From: Pomacea canaliculata
Taxonomy: Eukaryota; Mollusca; Gastropoda; Architaenioglossa; Ampullariidae
Assembly (NCBI RefSeq): GCF_003073045.1
Contig: NC_037591.1
Span: forward strand, 29,600,537-29,664,536
Length of the DNA: 64,000 nucleotides
Direction of reading: 5' to 3'
Positions 57,601 through 64,000 of the stretch are shown here, piece after piece. The notes beneath the pieces were generated by a model. The model did no database searches. It was given only the letters and a program-made list of their open reading frames with translations, and was not told where the DNA came from. How positions within the stretch are numbered: position 1 is the first letter of the stretch; the number at the start of each line of letters is the position of its first letter. The position numbers and the translations under genes were made by a program.

Positions 57601-60014
57601 TTGTTTAAGACTTAGTTTTTGAATTAGTGAATGTAAATGAAATCCTCAACAGCTTCTCCACCTCAAAATTTAGCCACTAAAGAATATCACTTCCAGTCCC
57701 AATTGTATGGTACCTCGATACCAGAAGCTAGGAGAGGGGAGGAGGGAGAATTAAGCAGGGTAGGAGAGTACCACGAAAGTTGTTCTCATAGCAGAACTGT
57801 GTTTTCAGGTCTTACCAAACTGGACTGAAAATCTTGAGGTAATCTTTGACAGGTGGTGATCAGTGGTTCATGTCTACCTTTTCCTAATTTTTTTTTTTTA
57901 TTATTTTCGTTTCTTAGAATATCTGTTTAATTTGCATTCTTGGTTCCCGCGTGCTGGGCATCATAGGTCACTTCCTTTGTAGCCTTTCGTAACCTTTTGG
58001 TTGTATGTGTCGTGCATATGGCTTTAGTGTTCAGTTGGTCTTATGACTGCTGGGAAGCTTTTCATTCGGCAAACGCATCAGTTTTCAATTTTCTGGCAGC
58101 AGAAGAGAATCTACTGCGACATATTTCGCTGTTTGATTTTTTTTTTAAGTTTGTCTAGTTTTTATTTCAGCTCGTTCACGCAACTTGAACATAAAGCACC
58201 TTTTATTTCACCCTTTATTTTATTTATAATTTTGGTTTTGAAACATGTTGGGACTCCTCAGTATAATTTCGTATTTTATTTATTTTTTTTTTTAAGTACT
58301 CTTTCTCTCCGTGTGTGTGTGTCTCTCTCTCCCTGTTCTGTCTCTCTGAAACATGACGTTACAGTCGATTGTTGGTTATGGTAAGTCAAAGGTCACTGAC
58401 TCGCTCACACATACCTTGTGGTGTTTTGCAAGATGTGTAGATGAATGTTTTGCAATAAGAGAACCTGCTAGCTGGCCACTGGCTATTTGAGTCAGGGTCA
58501 AGTATATTGTTCCTCAGCCAGTCTCCTGACTGGGTCAAGGATGTGTGAATTCTCCATGGGAGCGCGTGCTCGTTTGTGTGCTGCTTGTGTGTGTTTGTAA
58601 AGGTAAAAATTACAATGAAGAATAAAGGCGGTTCAGGACTTAACTGCAGTTTGTACACATCTTTGGTAAAATCCATGTAAAATTATCAGACCTGAGTGAT
58701 TCCATTCGCTGTGAATGCCTGCGTGCGTGCTTGAATGCGTGCGTGCGTGCGTGCTCGTTCCTACATGTTGGCTCCACTCACTCTGACAGCCTTTCATGTG
58801 TTGGCACTGAAACTATTGTAGACGACCCTTATCTTTCTGTGTACGTGTAGACATACCCCTTCTTTTGTAATCGTATGCGAAGTCACTTTTGTAATTGCAT
58901 GCGCTGTTACCCTGTCGTGTAGCCTGGCTGTAGAAGTCTCTCGTGGTGTTGTAGTTGCTTGTAAATCGCCCAGTGCTATACCAGTCTGTGCCATAGCTTT
59001 GTAACCAAGAGTCTAGCCATGTAACCCATGTATAGAATCATCCAAGTCGTAAGCCATGCGCATATCTTCCACCACCACTCCCCCTCCCTCCGTCACGTGA
59101 TCACGCGTGAAAATATCTCTGTCTTGTAAACATGTATTAACGTCAACCCAGTCTTCCTATGCGTCCATGGCAACTACCCCTCTCCCCCAAGCCTGTACTT
59201 GAATGCATAATGCTTCTCTTTGTTAGTGGCTCCATAATCATGTGATTACTTCTCTCTCATGTGGATGCAGAGTGGCTCTAGTGTTTAAGTGACCGTTTGA
59301 TTTCTGTGGGTTCACACTGCATTGATTAATCCAGATCTTGGGGACTGGTGGGACTAACCCTTTCCCGCTACGGCACAGCGACTGCCCACAGCCCATGTCC
59401 CTTTTGATTAATCAGGCACTACTTACTGTCTTGTTACAGAGCGGCGCTGGACACCCCCAACAACAACAGCAAACACCTGGAGCCAAGTGCCAAATCGCAC
59501 ACTTTTACTCGGTCGTACCGGGGGCAGACAGCAGACGAGGGTACTAAAGGACGAATAAGCTTTCGAGTGAGAGGCATTTTCATCTTTTCTTCCTTCGGGT
59601 TTTTGCTATGTGATCATTCTGCTTGCATATTTTATCATTTCTCTTCCTTCCTTTCTTTCCTTCCTTCCTTTCCGTCTTTGGGGGTTCGGTAGCGCCACAT
59701 CTGTCACTAATATAGTAAGATCTGACTGGCCTGGGTTCAGATCTTGTCTCGGGCATGCTGTTCTTTCTTTGCAAACTGAAACTGAAACCAAACATTTGTT
59801 ATACTGCACTGATCTGCAGCAATCTGTAACATTTGTCTGCTCTCCTCTCTGTTCAGGGATCTCTGGGAGGGCTTTCGGAAAGAAAATTCGGGACGACCTG
59901 AAGCTGGCCTTCGACAGCGATTCCCCGAAAAGAAAGATCTCTGCGCCGATTCCAATCCAGCATACCTCTTTGGACAATGTGGTGGAAATACCCGGCGACT
60001 CCACTGCCGTATGA
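39448..60014 (+). CDS. KAZN: Kazrin homologue, 14 spliced coding exons
   Basis: Joined exons give 2826 nt, 941 residues plus stop. All junctions are GT-AG and phases match throughout. Kazrin is a cytoplasmic scaffold linked to cell junctions, cytoskeleton and endosomal traffic. Coiled-coil sequence covers about residues 140-170 and 280-445. A basic patch (KNKKKK, then GSLSRVFSRG) lies near 556-580. SAM domains lie at about 618-683, 698-762 and 784-852. Family hallmarks seen are MVEENKQLAIHIDG, MKSDRKRLK, LRDFIRNYEHR, REKWE, the LVDGRILNSL SAM2 core and SGVHGALMVLEPSFN in SAM3. The protein ends STAV, a class I PDZ-ligand pattern; as I recall, human kazrin also ends T-x-V. Liprin-beta shares the coiled-coil/three-SAM plan, but the RNYE and VLEP segments favour kazrin. 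The identity is very secure. The choice of first exon is less so. Confidence 0.96.
40371..40500 (-). repeat. (TTTG)12 microsatellite joined to a dispersed repeat end
   Basis: Twelve TTTG units (40371-40418) run into TTATGCCGTGCCAGCAACTA, then GGACTACATCATGGCAATC. The complementary strand reads like a repeat 3' end with a CAAA tail. The core is also found at 32070. Confidence 0.6.
40691..40792 (+). repeat. GT/GC simple repeat with duplicated TCGTGTTCGTGCATG block
   Basis: Two GTGTGTGTGT runs, each followed by TCGTGTTCGTGCATG, so a roughly 30-bp unit is duplicated. Confidence 0.8.
42231..42340 (+). repeat. A-rich 23-bp degenerate tandem repeat, about 5 copies
   Basis: CTAAATGCTAAACAAACAAG-type units repeat from 42231 to 42340 with substitutions. 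It lies in a kazrin intron. Confidence 0.75.
44516..44692 (+). repeat. 25-bp minisatellite, 7 perfect copies
   Basis: The unit ACAGCAGTGTGTATATTTGT plus TGTTG repeats from 44521 with copies at 44546, 44571, 44596, 44621, 44646 and 44671. It lies in the large kazrin intron. Overlapping open frames on the minus strand are artefacts of the repeat. Confidence 0.95.
45884..45990 (+). repeat. GT/GA simple repeat
   Basis: TGTGTGTGTG then GAGAGAGAGA-type blocks, in a kazrin intron. Confidence 0.8.
49171..49782 (+). CDS. KAZN: Kazrin exon 2 (residues 58-262)
   Basis: The acceptor is TTATTTGCAG and the donor is CAAG|GTAAGG, phase 1 in and out. The exon encodes a conserved helical block with SLDSLNDQIVQYIF, MVLMRRLLLDAQGKF and then MVEENKQLAIHIDGTIQAA. 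The last block corresponds to the start of the common human isoform (MMEDNKQLALRIDG), so the ATG at 49407 is the equivalent of that start. A Gly/Ser-rich, low-conservation tail follows, as in vertebrate kazrin. Confidence 0.95.
50554..50796 (+). CDS. KAZN: Kazrin exon 3, coiled coil (residues 262-343)
   Basis: The acceptor is TTCCCGCAG and the donor is CAAG|GTGTGT, phase 1 in and out. It encodes heptad-rich sequence (KVREENKKLRCEIEAVTAEL) ending RQEVNRAKEALQ. That ending parallels the vertebrate segment just before AMKADRKRLK. Confidence 0.95.
51089..51249 (+). CDS. KAZN: Kazrin exon 4, conserved coiled coil (residues 343-396)
   Basis: The acceptor is CCCTCAG and the donor is AACAG|GTGACT, phase 1 in and 0 out. 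It encodes MKSDRKRLKAEKVELLHQ followed by MKQLYTTLEDKE and LRDFIRNYEHR. This is the most diagnostic kazrin block in the window. Confidence 0.97.
51655..51800 (+). repeat. tRNA-derived SINE, 3' part
   Basis: Contains a B-box-like GGGTTCGGATCTCGTC, then CTGTTCTTTCTCTGTAA, and a tail GCGGCGTAAAACACCAATTC. The tail resembles the GGCGTTAAACACCAA ends I associate with mollusc SINEs. It lies in the kazrin intron before exon 5. The same family occurs at 59676. Confidence 0.65.
52118..52264 (+). CDS. KAZN: Kazrin exon 5, coiled coil (residues 397-445)
   Basis: The acceptor is GTGCTTGCAG and the donor is AAG|GTGAAG, phase 0 on both sides, 49 codons. It encodes LAMEKEESEREKWEIIK and RAQLDAREQTIKELQDEVAK, closing the coiled-coil region. 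Confidence 0.96.
52858..52886 (+). promoter_or_regulatory. NRF1-like plus YY1-like site cluster in a kazrin intron
   Basis: GCGCATGCGT followed 9 bp later by AACATGGCCGCCAT. This pairing is typical of TATA-less promoters. It lies upstream of the linker and SAM exons and could start a short kazrin transcript. No first exon with a matching donor was found. Confidence 0.3.
53265..53639 (+). other. Unexplained coding-like ORF (124 codons) in kazrin intron 5
   Basis: An ATG at 53265 opens a frame with balanced, coding-like codon use in its second half (KMQYSEYTLELVRPSG, then ADVKVTLSINKIRLSLEM) and stops at 53637. It cannot be joined to exon 5 (phase 0) at any good acceptor: AATATTGCAG at 53286-53295 gives the wrong phase. 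It could be a relic of a retrocopy, an alternative terminal exon with an unusual splice, or chance. Confidence 0.2.
54215..54310 (+). repeat. SINE-like 3' end with (TAAAC)-type tail
   Basis: CCTCCCAAACCCGGGTCCGT, then a GCGGCCCTATG segment, ends in AATAAACTAAACTAACC. The start resembles short copies at 27038 and 28006. It sits about 110 bp before kazrin exon 6. Confidence 0.5.
54423..54620 (+). CDS. KAZN: Kazrin exon 6, Ser/Thr-rich linker (residues 446-511)
   Basis: The acceptor is TTTGTTGCAG and the donor is AAAG|GTCAGA, phase 0 on both sides. The sequence is polar and probably disordered (ATPTPGELSAEDIDD, then DRKSILKTPHAQK). It corresponds in position to the variable linker between coiled coil and SAM domains. 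A SINE-like tail lies immediately upstream in the intron. Confidence 0.9.
54763..54991 (+). CDS. KAZN: Kazrin exon 7, basic linker (residues 512-588)
   Basis: The exon must begin after the second AG of TTTTTTTTAGAG. Using the first AG puts the reading frame into a stop after ten codons. It encodes VESTPKASTLNANEDLDEM and then NKKKKSFGSLSRVFSRGRSRRS, matching the vertebrate KKKKEKMGFGSISRVFARG block. The donor is GAGG|GTAGGT, phase 1. Confidence 0.93.
55394..55581 (+). CDS. KAZN: Kazrin exon 8, SAM1 first half (residues 588-650)
   Basis: The acceptor is GTCTTTCAG and the donor is GCAAG|GTGAGT, phase 1 in and 0 out. It encodes MKGVHMCHWRAGQVLAWLE and LGMPMYGNNCAHNIKSGK, the first helices of SAM1. 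Confidence 0.96.
55779..55891 (+). CDS. KAZN: Kazrin exon 9, SAM1 second half (residues 651-688)
   Basis: The acceptor is TATTCTTGCAG and the donor is CCAT|GTAAGA, phase 0 in and 2 out. It encodes ILLGLSDYELGAALGI and HRRKLRLAIEEHRD, the end of SAM1. The HRRKLRLAIE helix is nearly identical to vertebrate kazrin. Confidence 0.96.
56014..56248 (+). CDS. KAZN: Kazrin exon 10, SAM2 (residues 688-766)
   Basis: The acceptor is GATGTGCAG and the donor is GAG|GTATGT, phase 2 in and 0 out. It encodes a whole SAM domain: WVAHRLMPDLGLPQYSAVF, NNLVDGRILNSLGRKDLEKH and KFHQASILHGVELLRRM. Confidence 0.97.
56470..56571 (+). CDS. KAZN: Kazrin exon 11, start of SAM3 (residues 767-800)
   Basis: The acceptor is TTCTTCCAG and the donor is GGG|GTAAGC, phase 0 on both sides, 34 codons. 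It encodes KLNERRSQCEDSDTDLLVW and RVMKWTRSIDLG, entering the third SAM domain. Confidence 0.95.
56933..57099 (+). CDS. KAZN: Kazrin exon 12, rest of SAM3 (residues 801-856)
   Basis: The acceptor is CCGTTGTCAG and the donor is CCAG|GTATGT, phase 0 in and 2 out. It encodes EFSDNLRESGVHGALMVLEP and the helix YIRRHLASELDTLL that closes SAM3. Confidence 0.96.
59440..59540 (+). CDS. KAZN: Kazrin exon 13, C-terminal tail (residues 856-890)
   Basis: The acceptor is CTTGTTACAG and the donor is GAGG|GTACTA, phase 2 in and 1 out. It encodes a polar tail (AALDTPNNNSKHLEPSAKSH, then TRSYRGQTADE). Homology is weak here as in other kazrins. The call rests on splice signals and phase. The intron before it is 2.34 kb. 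Confidence 0.8.
59676..59775 (+). repeat. tRNA-derived SINE, 5' part
   Basis: GGTTCGGTAGCGCC could be an A-box remnant. GGGTTCAGATCTTGTC is a B-box match, followed by GCATGCTGTTCTTTCTTTGC, shared with the copy at 51655. It lies in the last kazrin intron, preceded by a CCTT-rich run. Confidence 0.55.
59857..60014 (+). CDS. KAZN: Kazrin last coding exon (residues 890-941, stop TGA)
   Basis: The acceptor is CTCTGTTCAG, phase 1. It encodes GISGRAFGKKIRDDLKLAF and ends DNVVEIPGDSTAV before TGA at 60012. The Gly/Lys-rich GRAFGKK resembles the vertebrate GKIGRGFSSK segment. The ending T-A-V fits a class I PDZ ligand. Confidence 0.88.
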
Positions 60015-61670
60015 CATCTAGAGAAAAACCACTAGATGACATTGCTCTGGCAATCAGGCTGACAGCCACGTGGTCACCAGCACGTGACCCCCGTGTGCTT
60101 GACATGACATTTGACAGTCCGCAGCATAAACAGACAAGGATGCCCATAATGATGGCATCCAGAAACTTGCCGCTTACACCAACAGTATTAGCTGCGGTGT
60201 TTTATCATGTTTTAACTGCCAGTTATTTTTTGTAAGAAATGTTTACGCAGCAGTTTCCAGTGATTGTTGTTAGGCAGACGATCGCTTGGCTGCAAGACAG
60301 GACCAATGAGCAAGCAAGGGACTATTTCTCTCTCGCAGTTGACTTATTATAGTAGCAATCTAGTCAGGTCTGTTTCTAGAAATTAGGCCCAGCTGAAGAA
60401 GACTCGATAACTTCTATACAATTATTTACAGTCGGTGCCATGAAGAAATATACTAAGGATGTACCGTACATTTCCAGAGGATACTTAGTCAAATCGCTTT
60501 TCTGTTTTCTGATATTAGACAAGAACATGCTGGAAAATGTGTTTCCTTGTGTCGATCCCCGGTATTGTCCATTAAAGACAAAATCAGTACAAGTGATGTG
60601 GTTAGGACAGTTCGCGTTAATATGTTAGCCAGGAGGATTAATGTCAAACAATCAAAACATAAACCTCTATCAGCGAGTAAAAATTAAGTATTGAACAAAA
60701 GATGCATCATGCTTCTTAATTGAGCAGAACTGCCGTTGGCTCAGTAGGAGTTCTTTCCCTTAAATTACACTGGATTATTTTCTGTGGGTTCAGACTTGCT
60801 GGTGCTAATTTATTGAACCGTTCCTGTGTATTTGTGCTACCATGATTGTTGATTATGTTTTAAATTCTAATTCTTATTTTAATTGAAAGTCGGTTTAGAT
60901 TTTTTAGCGATGTCCTTTTAATGGATGAACATGTTTAAATGATACTTGCAATAAGCAGCGATGAATGTGGAGAAATTTTCTTTTTTGTTGAGGGTAAAAA
61001 AAAAACAGAAATTTTACAATACTGCACTTAATAGGAAAACGACTGGAAGCCGATTTTAACATTTATCCTCGACCTGCGGCAAACTGAACATGTCAGGGTT
61101 GTGTGAAAAGGTGGAGGTGTTTTAACAAACTTAGGCCAGAAAGAGAGGGACAGAATGCGTGAGTGCGCAAGTTAAAGGATGTGTGAAGAAACAGTCCAGG
61201 GCAGAGTGCATATTGATTGCAGCCCGTTGTAGATGTTACTCGAGGATAGTTATTCATCATTTCATGTTACTGTTCCATATTGTAGGAGAGTTGTGGATCT
61301 CGGCAAGTGACAGTCTATACCGGCCCCGTGATGTTTACTGGGGACATAAATCTTTTCACTGAAATCGGTTTTTAAGTATTAATATTCTTTTTCACCCGTT
61401 CTCTCTCGGTCTCTTTTCTTCTCGTTTTTCTTCATGTTTTTCGATTTCTTGTCCTAAACGTACATACACACGCGCGCACACACACAATTTCTTTCCAAAC
61501 CGAAGAGGTTACACTGGAGAGAATGTAACCAAAGAGATGTGTTACTTAGTCAGCTACTGGTTAACTGCTGATAAATCTAGACACTAAGCATTTATGTATA
61601 TTGTATAGTCTGTTTTTATCCATTGACTTGTAATGAACTGTTTTAAATAAATGATTCAAATTTATCATGT
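60015..61670 (+). other. KAZN: Kazrin 3' untranslated region
   Basis: No further coding sequence is seen after the TGA. The stretch is AT-rich and ends with AATAAA, followed about 25 nt later by a T-rich tract. The UTR length is inferred from that signal. Confidence 0.6.
61646..61651 (+). terminator. Poly(A) signal AATAAA
   Basis: Perfect AATAAA hexamer about 1.63 kb after the kazrin stop, followed by a TTTTTTTATGT downstream element from about 61672. It is the best 3'-end candidate in the region. Confidence 0.6.
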
Positions 61671-64000
61671 TTTTTTTATGTATGGGTATTCGACTGTGAT
61701 GCGTTCGTCTTACCTAATGGTCACAAACTCAAATATATACCTTTTATGTGAGCAGAAATAACTGCTGGATGTTGGTAGCTGTTAACATCAATACTGTCCA
61801 AATACTTTATAATACAGCTTGGGAAAGTATGATGTTGGGTCCCTTTGCCAATGATGTGGTCTGCACTGACTGTCACAAACTATGAGAGTATAGATGATGT
61901 GTTCAAGATAACATGAGGGCAACCGATCTCCTGCCTGCCTTGTCTGCCAACCAGCCTTCGTTTTTATCTTTCTCCTTTACCTCAAAAAAGATAATGGAAG
62001 CCTATCTGTCCGACTGTGTGTGTTATCGAGTTTTGTGACTCCATAGATTTTTAATTTTGTTCGTTGGGTAACTCGACAATTTATCATTTCGACCGCGCAT
62101 AAAACCTATTCCAATCAATGCTGCTAATCGACTGGTCCACCAGTGCTATTGTATACCAAAAAGCCATGCTTTGTTCACAAACAGCATGTAAAGTTCATCT
62201 TCAGGTCAGCCTGATCAGGTGCCATTTATCAAATGAAAATTTACTCTGGTGTAAGCTATATGTGCAGAGGGAATTTAATCATTGATTTTGCTTCTTATTG
62301 CTTTTTCGTCCCCCAGCCTTTTAGAACCAGGCGTGCATGTTTTTATTTTTAAAACTCGCCTTTCACGTGAAATCTTGTGATTTGCGATCGAGTAGTTAGG
62401 AACAGTGGCCGAGTTGGCAAACGGTCGAGTCGCCTGTTGACCCATGAAGCCTTGCGGTCAGCGGCCATGACGGGACGCTGGGTTGCGTGCACCGAATCAG
62501 CAAAACTTAGCACGTGCAGACGACTCACTTAGTCCAGCCGTTACAGTTTCCCGTGCTGGGGTCACGCCATTCGTTTGAAAGAGCGAAGTGCATCGTGTCG
62601 GAAATGAGGACAGCTACGACTGCTGGAAATTCCCACTTCCGGCGATTATCGTGACGTCATCAGCCGAACGCCTTCCTATATTTTTTGTTTTTTAGACTGT
62701 TCGGTCTGGACAGCTGAATTAGGTGAGATAAGTGCTTATCTGAGTTAGCAGTTTTTTTCATTCCGACAGGACAAGTTAGCTTTATCTTAGTAAAGAGATT
62801 TCAAAGTCGTATGATGGTTCAAAAACTAGAGTAGATGAATACAACTGTGACGTGCAGGCAGTTGGCCCAGGAATGGAGAGAAGGGCTATATAACAGGGTA
62901 GTCAGGTGTAGTGGCGGCAGAAAATAATGCAACGAGGAAAACACTGGTCGTGAATATTTTTGTTTTGTTTTTAAAAGCGGCAATCCTACATTTTAAATTT
63001 GTTTCTTATATTTGTGATAATTCAAAAGTCTCGACCTGCCCTCCACTCCCTTTCAACACCCTCTTACATTGACTTCCACTGATGGAGGCCTGCAAGCCCG
63101 AGTCGATGGCATGTGTGCTAAACAAGCCGACCCGAACGACATCTTCCTAGTACCACAGCTCGTTCTTCAGCTACATCATTCTTTTTCTTCCTCACATCTT
63201 TTTCTGTAGGAAGATAATGACATTTTAATTGTACATATAAAGGCCTGAGCCAATAGGAGAGCTGGAACAATGTTCTAATTAGGCATATTCGCGTATGAAG
63301 GCGACCACTCAATTTTGACCTCTTTCTGTACATGTGTGTCGGACTGCATACCAAGAATGGAAGGGGTGTATTTACACTGATTTGAGGAAATAATGTCTTT
63401 ATGGAGCTTAACTCAATCATAATTGAACAATTTGCACCCTACTATAGGCCTTTAGATGTCTCCACCTCTCCTAACATCTGTAAAGGGGTACATCGTATGC
63501 ATGCTCGCTCTCACTGAACAACCAAATGAATCTGTTAGTTATTAGAAATAAAACCACTTTTAATAGACTTGTAGGCTGATGGCATTTGTACCTATAGCCT
63601 TGTGTGGCCTATACTTGAATATATCCTAGCACTGCAACGACAACCCTACCCCAAGCCTCCATCGGTAACTTTTACTAGGCCACGGAGTGTCTAACACATG
63701 GAACAGTTCAATGCCCACACCTTGAAATGATGACACTGACTGATACAAAGCAGTTTCCATAAACAGTATGTTTATTTTCAACAGTGATTTCAGGTGTTCT
63801 CCTATTAGGCTATTATGTTCACTTTTTGTTCTTGTCTAAGAATGCCAACAAGATCATGAAACACTTTCCTATACAGCAAATTGGGAAAAAGTAACTCCAG
63901 TAAATTCTGACATATTCATGAGCCATTACAATGTACAGATTGTTTGAGTAGCCAGACATTAAATGGCTGACATATTTGCTAATTTGTTATGTTATACTCA
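61671..64000. other. DNA downstream of kazrin
   Basis: No coding exon is recognised. It holds a tRNA-like A box at 62406, a CRE-type TGACGTCA at 62652 and otherwise AT-rich sequence. Confidence 0.5.
62401..62480 (+). repeat. tRNA-like SINE head, degraded
   Basis: TGGCCGAGTTGG (62406-62417) is a perfect A-box consensus. No proper B box follows at tRNA spacing, though GGTCGAGTCGCC is a weak one. Most likely a SINE or tRNA relic rather than a working gene. Confidence 0.35.

Overview
This is a window of animal nuclear DNA, most likely from a mollusc and probably a gastropod. One intron-rich gene with GT-AG splice sites sits in a background of microsatellites, tRNA-derived SINE fragments whose 3' tails resemble mollusc SINEs, two Pol III tRNA genes and one LTR retrotransposon. 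No bacterial-style operon, CRISPR array or plasmid feature is present. Most open frames are shadows of repeats or chance.

Right third (39.4-61.7 kb, + strand): a kazrin (KAZN) homologue. Fourteen coding exons (39448-60014) splice in consistent phases into a 941-residue protein. It has an N-terminal coiled-coil region, a lysine/arginine-rich linker, three SAM domains and a C-terminus ending Thr-Ala-Val. A poly(A) signal lies at 61646-61651.

Left part (1-39.4 kb): no independent protein-coding gene is convincing. Two short ATG exons, 4488-4578 and 10718-10808, are each 91 nt and end in a phase-1 splice donor. That is the phase needed to join kazrin exon 2, so they are proposed as alternative first exons. 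If this is right, kazrin spans over 55 kb and everything between 10.8 and 39.4 kb is intron.

14650-22294: a complete LTR retrotransposon with 1.36-kb LTRs, TG...CA ends and a perfect 5-bp target duplication (GCGAA). It encodes a gag-like protein with a zinc knuckle and long peptide repeats, but no recognisable protease, reverse transcriptase, RNase H or integrase. Its leader carries three copies of a hairpin whose stems keep pairing through compensatory changes, and its 3' end carries four copies of a polypurine-tract-like motif. This non-autonomous element is the most novel-looking object in the window.

23904-23974 and 27450-27520: two identical tRNA-Gly(GCC) genes inside a duplicated segment. 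The rest is non-coding DNA with minisatellites (25-bp x7 at 44521, 23-bp at 42231), a G-quadruplex-type repeat at 31721 and several dispersed repeat families.
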